From assembly GCF_964340395.1 (NCBI RefSeq), contig NC_135554.1:10019475-10067974 (forward strand): a DNA stretch of 48,500 nt, given 5' to 3'. Shown piece after piece: positions 1-8,548 of the stretch; position 1 is the stretch's first letter, and each line of letters starts with the position of its first letter. The DNA comes from Glandiceps talaboti (Eukaryota; Hemichordata; Enteropneusta; Spengelidae). The translations under genes and the position numbers were made by a program. The notes under the pieces are model-generated. The model worked only from the letters and a program-made list of their open reading frames with translations. It had not been told where the DNA came from and made no database searches.

Positions 1-89
1 CCAGTATGTATTTGGGTCGCCATCAATCAGTTTACCCGACTCACTCTTTTTGGATGGTACTGACAGGTTCTTGACACACTGACTCCATT
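1..89 (-). CDS. TRIM-type gene, second coding exon (partial): start of a discoidin/DOC-like segment
   Basis: This continues the gene whose first exon lies at 895-1975. On the minus strand an acceptor (CTATAG) precedes an open frame. The phase fits: the single G left by exon 1 plus AA gives Glu, followed by WSQCVKNLSVPSKKS and then KLIDGDPNTYW. The 'LIDGDPNTYW' string resembles the first strands of galactose-binding-like folds (F5/8 type C, DOC/APC10), where a D-x-x-x-x-T-Y/F-W motif is common. That domain call is an inference from about ten residues; the exon runs off the window edge. TRIM proteins more often end in NHL, SPRY or filamin modules, so this end would be unusual. Confidence 0.55.
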
Positions 90-894
90 CTATAGATATT
101 ACATGTAAACAAATATAAGCACAAAACAATTAATTTGTCATCCACTCACACACATTGCATCACATAGATTGACCCTGATTTCTTCGAAGCCATGCAAAAC
201 TCTAAGTTAGTAGCCTTTGACATGAAAACGTTTTTTGTTTTTGTTTTGCCCTATATGATTGATACTTGTTGTCCTACTCCATTGCAAAATGTCGGATACA
301 AAATCTATGCAAACTTGTGATTACACCATCGGTGTTATTACACTGTACACAATAACAATTCGGTGATTGGTCGGATAATATAACTCATTTATCAAACATA
401 ACCGGAGTTCTTAAAATATAATGACAATTTCTCGTACATCGTAATATAATACATTGTAAATTAGATTTCGTCCTAAAATTTCTAACAAAGACTTGACAAT
501 CAAACTTTGTACTGCACCTAAGATGCCTGAAAGCCAACTTGAAAAATTCAAATCGAGTTACAAAAGTGATAAAAATGTAATTATAATATCTTGGACTATG
601 TATGTGCCTCTGAATACGAAATACGCTACGATATATTCAGCACTGTCATGTGGTAATGCTGTCGAGCTAACGATGTGTAAAATAGGGCATGGAATCTAGA
701 CCGTGTTAATAGATGTTAAATAATACTTGAAATGGGCGATCGTTTTAGAGGGAATGTACGCCCTTAACTATGGCTAAACTTTAGTTGCATGTAAACCTAC
801 TGAGAATAAAAGCCAAAAACACGTGAATGTCGGATCTTTGCATTTAATGGTGTTATTTATTACAGTAACGAAATATGTATATACGAAAACATAC
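90..894 (-). other. Intron 1 of the TRIM-type gene
   Basis: The donor on the minus strand reads ACAG|GTATGT and the acceptor reads CTATAG|AATGG, giving an intron of about 0.8 kb in phase 1. The sequence between is AT-rich. I see no convincing gene, RNA or mobile element in it. Confidence 0.6.
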
Positions 895-1975
895 CTGTGT
901 ACTTTCTTTTCATTTTTAACTGACCCAGGCTCTTCTCTTCGGTGAAGTTGGAAGGAACAAATTCGATGTAGTCGCTCTCCACCGGATCAAGTTTGGTTTT
1001 ACAAGTCAGTAACTTGTCTATCTGTGACGTCACTCCTGTCCTCATTGACATCACTTGGTGAGGAGACCCATTGTTTACAAGTCTCTCTGTAAATCCTCGT
1101 GAATGTGTAAGATCACTTTGTAGACATTCGATCTCTTTTAATTGTGCTTGTAGATTAGTTTCACGACTTTCCCGTTCATTCTTTAGTTCGGTTAAAAATT
1201 TGATCCTCATAAAGTTGATGTCTTTAATAATCTTTTCTGCGTGTTCATTGATTTTCTCCCCTTCTTCTTCAAAGCGCTGACCCAAAGAAACTGTCATATT
1301 TCGAACGGCGGTTTCACTTTCGGTGATCTCGTCATATTGGGTCGTCAGACTGTTGATCATCCCAGATAGTTTGGTTTTGACTTCCGTAGCAACATCTGTC
1401 AGGTATCTATAGTTGTGTTTACTCTGTGGATGGTCAGTAACCGTACATTCTGGGCAAATAACCTTGTCGCATGTATCACAATACAATTTCAACCGGTTTT
1501 CACTGTGTTTGCTGCAGTAGGTCGGCGGCTGAACTGAAACAGGGTCAGTGGATTGCAGTCGGCGATACTCATTACATGGGATCACCTGATGTGAGCGAGT
1601 GGCGGGGAACTTTGCATGCTGTATGCTTACACAGCTCTCACATAGCTCCATAGCACATTCATAACAATATTGCGTTGTACTTCCGTGTTTGTCACATCCA
1701 CCACATTGGGACTCCAGTGGCTTCTCAGCTTGTCTAAGTAAATTCTGAACCAATGAGTCGTCTGGTAGTTTGGTAGCGTCACCATCTGGTACGTCATGTT
1801 GTCTTCGACAAAGCGGACAAGCTAGCTTCCCTTCCTTTACTAGCCGACCAAGACATGTTTGACAAAACGTGTGAAGGCATGGTAGAATCTTAGCATTCTT
1901 GTATCTCTCGGAGCAGATTCCACATGTCAAATCATTCTCGTCGATTTCAACAGATTTCAACTCCTTGCTAGCCAT
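895..1975 (-). CDS. TRIM-type RING/B-box/coiled-coil protein, first coding exon
   Basis: Predicted E3 ubiquitin ligase of the tripartite-motif class. The first ATG in the frame gives MASKELKSVEIDEN; the frame is open further upstream but has no ATG there. RING, residues about 18-58: C-x2-C, then C-L-H-T-F-C-x2-C, then C-P-L-C, a complete C3HC4 set that would bind two zincs and an E2. B-box 1, about 91-136: CGGC, CYEC, CESC, and a His pair. B-box 2, about 155-190: C-S-K-H, CDTC, CPEC, H-x6-H. Residues about 195-320 are Glu/Lys/Leu-rich and read as coiled coil. The exon ends at a consensus donor (ACAG|GTATGT) after 360 codons plus one base, so the C-terminal domain lies in later exons. Domain calls are firm; the exact TRIM subfamily is not assigned. 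Confidence 0.88.
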
Positions 1976-2110
1976 ATCAAAGAATGTCAGGACGTGTGTG
2001 CGACCGACTGTTCTGAGTCTAGCTGACGTATATATATGAAACAATCAACCCGGAAGTCGTCAAATTGATGTACTCCAAATTTATATATAGGCTGTTAACT
2101 GCGCAGTCTC
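1976..2110 (-). promoter_or_regulatory. Probable promoter and 5'UTR of the TRIM-type gene
   Basis: Reading the minus strand towards the gene there is a TATA-like run (TATATAAAT, near 2080-2088), then an ETS-type core (ACTTCCGGG on minus, CCGGAAGT on plus near 2050-2057), then a second TATATATA run near 2030. The first ATG of the coding frame is about 100 bases downstream of the first TATA-like run. Assignment is by position and motif only. Confidence 0.4.
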
Positions 2111-3020
2111 TGTTTGAGTCAAAAGGTCGTTGACATTATTACAAGCCATTCATGCCTCTGAAAGTGTAACCTGCAATCCCCATATATACGTACATGTATA
2201 GGTTGTCTTGTTTTCTTCATTCACAGGACACTTCCATGTTTAATGTATATATGGTTGCTTTGTCTGATTTGATTGTTTTGTATAGCCACTTTATTACAAC
2301 ATGTAATACTGGTGTACAATGAGCAATTTGTCTTAACGCTACAAAACAGTCAACATACTTAGTAATATGTATGCGACATGGTAGCAGCACGTACTACGGT
2401 AGTGTAATAACTTCTGAGAGAAATGCGTGTGTATGTATGAGCATAGTTACAATGAGTTATTAACCTTTTTTTTGACAAACTAACTTTTGGGGGAATTTCA
2501 CTATATCTTTGTACTATATTCATATGATACACGCAAACAGGATTATCTCCCTGAAACCAACATATCATATCATTAAAAAAATGTACGTGCATTATCTTAG
2601 AGTGGTTGCGTTATTTGTTACTTTACGCTTTGTACAGGATCTTGGCGCAGACCAAATGAACTTAACGAGACAGCAAGTGACATCATCCTCATTATCGTCG
2701 GTATTGTACCTCGTTTATGGCTACTTCTAGTACATGTATCCCGGCCCGTAGTGTGAATACCGTGCACTTTACAGTTCCAACCACAATAACTCTTACATTG
2801 ACGGATCGCCATCTCTATAAACCGGTGATACCGTGAAGGAAAGTTATAAAGTTTATGTTCATTTTGGAATCATATATTTGGAACCATTTTATATTTAACA
2901 GTTTTTGAAATAACCCATTGATTTTGGTAAATCATTGCGGATATATAAGTTGGCCAATTACGATGAGGTTTTGAAAATTATAAGAAGCCAATAATAATAT
3001 GTAGCCTGGTTACATGAAAA
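2111..3020. other. Intergenic, no gene seen
   Basis: AT-rich sequence between the TRIM-type promoter and a microsatellite block. Short open frames exist on both strands but none has a domain, a splice context or an internal repeat that I can support. Confidence 0.5.
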
Positions 3021-3021
3021 C

Positions 3022-3031
3022 TTTCTGTCTT

Positions 3032-3118
<87 letters not shown>
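3022..3118. repeat. (CTGT)n microsatellite
   Basis: About 23 near-perfect tandem copies of CTGT. The same tetranucleotide recurs inside intron 2 of almost every array unit downstream. Confidence 0.95.
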
Positions 3119-3119
<1 letters not shown>

Positions 3120-3213
3120 AAAACTTATATAGCACCAGTAAACATATGAACACACAAATTATATAAACAGTAAATGCACGTTAATGTACATGTTAAACCA
3201 CCAATAGGGATGT

Positions 3214-3217
<4 letters not shown>

Positions 3218-3290
<73 letters not shown>

Positions 3291-3342
3291 TGCATATATA
3301 TATGTATATATAATATATATATATATATATATATGCAAACAT
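3218..3342. repeat. (TA)n microsatellite with a terminal hairpin
   Basis: A run of about 35 TA dinucleotides is followed by GTTTGCATATATATATG, a short TA spacer and CATATATGCAAAC. The GTTTGCATATATAT arms are inverted repeats, so the end can extrude as a cruciform. Confidence 0.9.
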
Positions 3343-4559
3343 ATCATTTTACTTCTGCTTTCGCGGGGTATTGTAAACAGTTATAAATGATAGAAATCGT
3401 CCAGTAATATCTGATGAAGTTTTTATATTCTGTTTTCGCTCTACTGTTTATGCAATTTGTGGATTTTAAAAACCAATGTGAATAACATAGCATCGGTTCG
3501 CCCAATCATTTGTTTTTCTTTTTGACGAGAAATGGTCTACTGTTATATTAATTTTGTTTTGTACCCGTCAACTTATGACACATGAAACCACGTTTTCAAT
3601 CATAGACTGATTTTATTCCAAGGGGTGAATCTGTCGAGTTTTTTGCAAAGGCGACAGGGTCAAGTGTGAGGTGGAATAAAATTTCAACGTGGTATTTCTT
3701 GGCACTCAGGCAAAGATTATGTGCTGTGAAATCATGAAATGACTCTCCCAAACCAATAGCCAGATTTTTCAACATTTCGTGCATTGGATATGGTGGGAAA
3801 TAATTCCAAAAGGCTACAAGATCTTTTGTCAGTAAAAACGCATACAATTGTGGCCGTAAAAGACCGCCTGTACTCGTATGTCGCAACAACACATCTGCAG
3901 TTCAGCCTCGGACTCAGAGTGGCCGACTACACATTATACAGTCGCTGGTGGCGCTTTCCCAAACGACTCCGCAGTTCAGTTATACATACAGATGGTTCTT
4001 GGATATTTGCATTCACTTTTGAAATAACACATTTGTATTTCGACATGCTTTGTACGACATTTTTATTATTGTTCACAGCCTTCTAATATAAGGTAAACTT
4101 CAATAAATGATGGCATACTCTGGTGTTGCGGAAAAATTACAAATTTATTGGGTTTACTACATCTAGCCAAAATTTGTAGGAATCTGCCGCAAACTTCATA
4201 TTGATGATCCAGACTCTTTGCATTTGTTTTCCTTTTGGTGTTGTTCATCTATTTAGATATATATGTGCACACACCACCACATGTAATGACTTTCCACCCT
4301 TTCCCTATGGAACTATTATCAACTTTCTAAAAACTTTTTTTTTATGTTTGGTATTAACTTTTTGTGTGATTTAGTGTTGTTCAATTTTCTGCTCCGGACA
4401 CGACAGATTATTCGTGTGGGGATGGGTAGGATACGTTTACCATGTTCACTGGTTCTCAGTTTCTGTCGTCAATTTTAGGCACTTTTAATCCTGTATAGAT
4501 ACCTTTCTCTCTCGTGAGATAAAGAAAAATCACAGAAGGACATCGGATGCACTTAATAA
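3343..4559. other. Intergenic, no gene seen; left flank of the gene array
   Basis: AT-rich DNA. Two short minus-strand open frames (3596-3892 and 4066-4248) have protein-like composition but no recognisable domain and are separated by stops. They could be a decayed gene. No array-type sequence is seen until about 4560, so the array's left edge is near there. Confidence 0.45.
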
Positions 4560-4803
4560 CGCCATACGGTGGTAACGACAGATGCGCGCAATCGCGTCTT
4601 CTCCACGTCTATCATGACAACGCGTGAAACCCGCGAAATCGAACAATTACCACGTGTTATTTATTTGACGTAAACAAAACAGAATGGAATAATATAGTCA
4701 CGTGATCAAAATTCACAAATCAAGACGACACACTGCACTGTTGGATAGAGCGCAGTATGAAGTAGTTAGTGAACAGTCAGTTGACACTCAAAGTGTTACA
4801 ACT
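4560..4803 (+). promoter_or_regulatory. Unit 1 promoter and 5'UTR
   Basis: CpG-rich stretch with two palindromic E-boxes, CACGTG at 4651-4656 and 4699-4704; the second reads GTCACGTGAT, close to a TFEB/MITF-type site. A weak TATA-like AATAATATAG precedes the second box. Only the part from about 4650 matches the other units closely; further upstream it is diverged. A three-codon upstream frame (ATG AAG TAG) begins at 4757. The transcription start is not determined. Confidence 0.5.
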
Positions 4804-5475
4804 ATGGTTTTACTAACTCTTATAACGTGTCTTACAGTTGCCTACTACAAGGTGACGTCACAGCCGTGGCCGGGTGCATCGACAGAGATGGGTATGTGAA
4901 TTTTACTTTAATTTTTTTGTCAACAAATCGTAACACAAACAACTGCAAATAGATGTGTTTCCTCTGCCGCCATCTTTATCGTGCATGGGAGGCGTCAAAC
5001 AAGAATATTTTATGGGTGGGTCCGAATTTACAGTGTGTGTGTGTGGGGGGGGGGGCTGTGGGAAATTATTTTGGTCAAAAACATGATTTCCCTCGCGGTG
5101 TCAAAACATTCCATGCCCTTCCCTGAAATGAACCCAAGAATTTTCGTAGCCCACCCTCCCGGCTACACATTTCAATGTGTAATTATAGAGTAACCCCCCC
5201 CCCCCCCCGCTCTACTTCAGAGTTGTACAGTATGGGTACACTACATTAAACTTACAGTGGAAGTCAACTTTAGCGTCTATACATTACGATGAGAGCTTTA
5301 TTTACAAATATATGTTGGCTTTGCGAAAAATGTCTCACATGCATTGGGCTGTACTTGGAGATATTTAGTTAGCAGGGTTTTAGCTTTCGATCTCTTGATT
5401 CTAGGCAGAAACCGCACCCCCCACCACATGATAGCTAGTGGGGAGGGTGCGGGGAGGGAGATAGAGATAGAGAGT

Positions 5476-5511
<36 letters not shown>

Positions 5512-6924
5512 TGACAGACAGACAGAGAGATACAGACAGGGGAAGGTATACAAAAATACATTCGCATTTGAATATAGGTTTTAGAAGGTATTTCGACGAA
5601 GCCGCGAGACATTTTTAATTTTTAGCTTACTCGATCGGTAAACGACCGCTCCTGGGGTTTACTTTGGTTAAAATAATGAGCAAATTATTCAAGGGTCCCC
5701 TTTCAGACCATCAGAATTTTCATGCCCACCCCCTTTGAACCCTCAATATTTCTCATCTCCCAATTTATCCCTAGTCCTCCCTTCCGTAAATTCTGACCCC
5801 AGTCTTATTTTCGCTTTTATATTTAAGTTTATATATCCATACTTCATGCAGCATTGTTTTTACTTTTTATATTTAGATATTATATATACATATCAATACC
5901 ACTGAGGTGCGAAATTAGTCGAAGATCAGATTGTTTTGATACTCATTCACTATTGATGTAACTTAAATTTTCCTTTTACGGTATTCTGTGTACGTTGTCA
6001 GATTTGCAATCTTTCGTAATTCACGAATGTTTCTTTTTCTTTGTCCAAGATCTCGGTCCAGCTGTTAGACGAAAAACGCCAAAGGTTCCGAAGAAGGAGG
6101 AGGTATCCCCCGAAGTTCTTCGCACCAAAGGCAAACGTCCTAAGCGAAGTCGTGGAGATAAATCGAAAACGATTCCGAAAACCGACGAAAAAATTGAGGA
6201 AATAAGGCAAAGAAACCCAAACCTCGATGTTGATTTGAGTGAGATGATAAGGGTCAGACCTAACGACAAGTGTCAGACACTACCACAGATTCCGCCGCTG
6301 AACCCGATACCTAATCAGGAGAGGTCTCGCGGAATGGTGAAGACTTCGTTGGAGATGCATGATCTACGTCTCACACGTACTAGCCAGTCAGAACCTGTAC
6401 ATGCAAGTGCAGGCGTCTGCATAGCTACTGGCAAAGACTGTTCCGATATGGCACAAGCAAGGGGTGATATCTCAGGGACATGCAGGGACTCCTCTGCACA
6501 AGCAGGTGCAACCGGCAGTGCAGGGATGGACACCCCCCGTGACAGACTCAATGACTTTCCTGGAAGCTTCGGCTCATGGCCAAAGGGCCCTTCAACCGGA
6601 TTAAACAAATATGGACAGTGTTTTCGATGTCGACCTGGTGGTGCATCAGTTGGCGGTTTACAACAACCGAACATCAAAAAGGCACCCTCTATTGAGGACT
6701 GTACATCTGACAGTGAAGTGCTTGGTGCTACCGGCTTTGATGCTAAGGCATTGGATAAGAAGTTTGACGCTGACATGAAAAGAGCTATGCAAGCTTCCTT
6801 GGAGGATATTAACCCGAGTCATGATGAACCAGAAGGAGCCGCCGCCGCCGCCCCCTTTCCTCTAGCAGACAGATATGATCAACTTCTTCAGAGAGCTATC
6901 GAAGCGTCTCTGAGAGAGGTTTAA
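4804..6924 (+). CDS. Unit 1: tandem-UIM protein with hydrophobic N-terminus (type A)
   Basis: Spliced CDS 4804-4891 joined to 6050-6924, 320 residues. Exon 1 encodes MVLLTLITCLTVAYYK and ends GAGATGG|GTATGTG; exon 2 begins after TTTGTCCAAG|, and the split codon gives Asp (phase 1). Residues 1-15 read as a short signal peptide or membrane anchor. Residues about 35-80 are very basic (RRKTPKVPKK, KRPKRSRGDKSK) and NLS-like. A Pro-rich stretch (TLPQIPPLNPIPNQ) and an Ala/Gly/Ser/Cys linker follow. Two UIM-type motifs close the protein: DADMKRAMQASLED (about 268-283) and DQLLQRAIEASLREV (306-320); each has the Ala-x3-Ser-x2-acidic core and an upstream hydrophobic residue, which in known UIMs binds the Ile44 patch of ubiquitin. 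The two are separated by an Ala run. I do not recognise the family; ubiquitin binding is an inference from the motifs. Confidence 0.85.
4853..4860. promoter_or_regulatory. Perfect CRE palindrome inside coding exon 1
   Basis: TGACGTCA, the full CREB/ATF palindrome, lies 49-56 bases into the CDS and encodes the end of Val, Thr and Ser. It is intact in all seven units that keep exon 1 (11312, 20142, 24177, 28888, 33243, 40958), including its CpG, although nearby promoter CpGs decayed. Confidence 0.5.
4966..4976. promoter_or_regulatory. YY1-like motif in intron 1 (unit 1)
   Basis: GCCGCCATCTT matches the vertebrate YY1 consensus core (CCGCCATNTT). It sits about 75 bases after the exon 1 donor. 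The same eleven bases recur in every unit (11425, 20263, 24298, 29009, 33364, 36485, 41079), including unit 7, which has lost its promoter. Function is inferred from the motif and its conservation. Confidence 0.45.
5410..5459. promoter_or_regulatory. Hairpin and potential G-quadruplex in type A intron 1
   Basis: The C-rich arm CCGCACCCCCCACCAC pairs imperfectly with GTGGGGAGGGTGCGG across a short loop. The G-rich arm continues as four G-runs separated by 1, 3 and 1 bases (5440-5458), a canonical quadruplex pattern. An (ACAG)n microsatellite (5478-5510) follows at once. It recurs at 11910-11928 in unit 2 and is absent from type B units. Confidence 0.5.
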
Positions 6925-7385
6925 GCGTGTCTACCTAAGAAAGGTAAGAATCTCAGAACACTTAATATCCTAAACTGGTGATCATGAACGTATACCTGTC
7001 AACTGTCTTACCAAAATGTAAAAAATGAAGATACGGTTTTCAGGTCATAGTTATTGGAATAATGAAATTTTGAACTTTTTACGGGTGGAGAAATATGATT
7101 TAATTTCTGTCACAAACATTGATATGGCGATGAAATATATGAGTATAAAAACAAAACAAAAACAGAATGTTTATGTTGGGGGCGCGATTATAGGTTGTAC
7201 GTGAATGAATTCGAATTTGGTGCAACGTGGTCATTCTTAAAGCTCTCGTATTTGGTAATGCACTAATAATTTCTCTGTCGTACGTTTTTTTACCGTTTGC
7301 ACATTTAACAACTCTCTTTCTCTTTCTCTGTTTCCGTCTCTCGCTGTCTTTCTCTCTGTCTCCCTCTGTCACTGTCACTGTCACT

Positions 7386-7408
7386 GTCTGTCTGTCTGTC
7401 TGTCTGAC

Positions 7409-7457
<49 letters not shown>
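7386..7457 (+). repeat. (CTGT)n microsatellite forming the unit 1 intron 2 pyrimidine tract
   Basis: About 17 CTGT copies followed by CTCTCCCCCAG. Intron 2 runs from AAG|GTAAG at 6944 to this acceptor (exon 3 from 7469), so the microsatellite is the polypyrimidine tract. Confidence 0.85.
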
Positions 7458-7462
<5 letters not shown>

Positions 7463-7468
7463 CCCCAG

Positions 7469-7830
7469 AGGATAGTGCTCCACAGCGAAACCTATTAAAG
7501 CAACCGACTTGTCTTTTTTAGGGATCTCGCAAGTGTCAGAGCACACACATTGGGAGTGTGCATCGCCGGGATGTTGCAGAATCAGGAATTCGTATGGTAC
7601 AACTACTACTGTTGCTTACGTCATGCAATGGATCGTCAGAGTGGCCAACGCCGAGCCATTCATCCATGCAAAGTATGCAACTATCAACTATCAACTACCA
7701 GACCATTTCAAGGGATCTATACCAGGTATATATATTGCGTGTCCCAGAGTGGTCTTTGTATGACATTTCTGATATCTGCTATTTCACGTAACGTCCAAAA
7801 ATATTGAGAAATAAAATTATTCGTAATTTT
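7469..7830 (+). other. Unit 1 exon 3 (3'UTR) with poly(A) signal
   Basis: The exon begins AGGATAGTGCTCCACAGCG, a start kept in all units with at most a base changed. It has no conserved open frame between units and ends with AATAAA at 7810-7815, followed by a T-rich stretch. The stop codon of exon 2 is only 19 bases before the exon 2/exon 3 junction, so nonsense-mediated decay would not be expected. Confidence 0.7.
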
Positions 7831-8539
7831 ATATGATAATGTTTACGCCAATTATTATTAGTTTTAGAGGGGACAGGGTTATATGTATTCGTTACACTAA
7901 ACATGACGTTCACATGTAAGGCCGTACTTTTCAAAGATGTGAAAAAAGGAACACAAAAATATGGTAAATTGACAATAGCTTATCTCACACCCAACATGTT
8001 TTTGTATATAATTAAAATATACATTGAATTGGTGAGACCTGTACATTCAAATTAATAGATGTACAGTTCAAAAAATTATATTTTGTTTATAAAAAGAGAA
8101 AGTATAGAGTACAAGACAAGTAGACTACAAGAAAGAAAGAATCTAAGATAAGAAAGACTACAAGAATAGAAAGGAAAGGAAAGGGGTACTGGTCACAATT
8201 ATAATTAAAGAAGAAAAAAATAGACTATAAAGCAAGTTTTACATGATTTTATTAGAACACATTCCCACTTATTTATTGTGAGCACTAAGTTTGTTTTTTC
8301 TCTTCATTATCAAATGCTTTGTAAGTTTCACCATTTATTCAATGATGGTACGTGTCCCTTTGACTTTACCGTTTTTCCTTGGAGAAAAAAAGAAAAAGAA
8401 AGAAGGCACCCCAAAAATCCATGATAATAATATGGTTAAGAAATGATGGGAATTTTTCGTTATCAAGTAAACGTTATGTTTTAAAAAAATCACAATGAAT
8501 ATTAAAAATATCAGATTTAAACTCTAATGCCTTACGTAA
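7831..8539. other. Spacer 1, left part
   Basis: Non-coding sequence nearly identical to the matching part of spacer 2 (about 14415-15129): simple purine-rich tracts (AAGAAAGAAAG) and no open frame of note. Confidence 0.6.
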
Positions 8540-8548
8540 GGAAAGAAC

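Noticed and set aside
2600-2730. GTACAGGATCTTGGCGCAGAC resembles the exon 2 start (CAAGATCTCGGTCCAGC)
   Set aside because: Similarity is limited to about ten bases around an AG and a DLG triplet; the downstream reading has no basic region or UIM.
3022-3118. CTGT arrays considered as a CRISPR-like or satellite structure
   Set aside because: They are pure tetranucleotide microsatellites without spacers, in a eukaryotic context.
3596-4248. Two minus-strand open frames with protein-like composition left of the array
   Set aside because: No recognisable domain, no splice sites linking them, and only one copy in the window; a decayed gene cannot be excluded but is not supported.
4702-4803. Open frame extending exon 1 upstream (IKIHKSRRHTALL...)
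   Set aside because: It has no ATG in unit 1 and other units have stops or a frameshift there; the ATG at MVLLTL is the first shared one.
6315-6776. 153-codon antisense open frame inside exon 2, repeated in several units
   Set aside because: It is open only because the sense codons are strongly constrained and identical between copies. It has no domain, promoter or poly(A) context on the minus strand and is interrupted or shortened in units 3, 5, 7 and 8.
6841-6870. GCC repeat encoding the Ala run between the two UIMs as a possible expansion microsatellite
   Set aside because: Length varies by only one codon or so between copies, so it is an ordinary short linker.
7100-7546. Long open frames with (DRQT)n, (SVCL)n or (RE)n repeats in intron 2 of several units
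   Set aside because: These are translations of CTGT and CT microsatellites lying between a consensus donor and acceptor.
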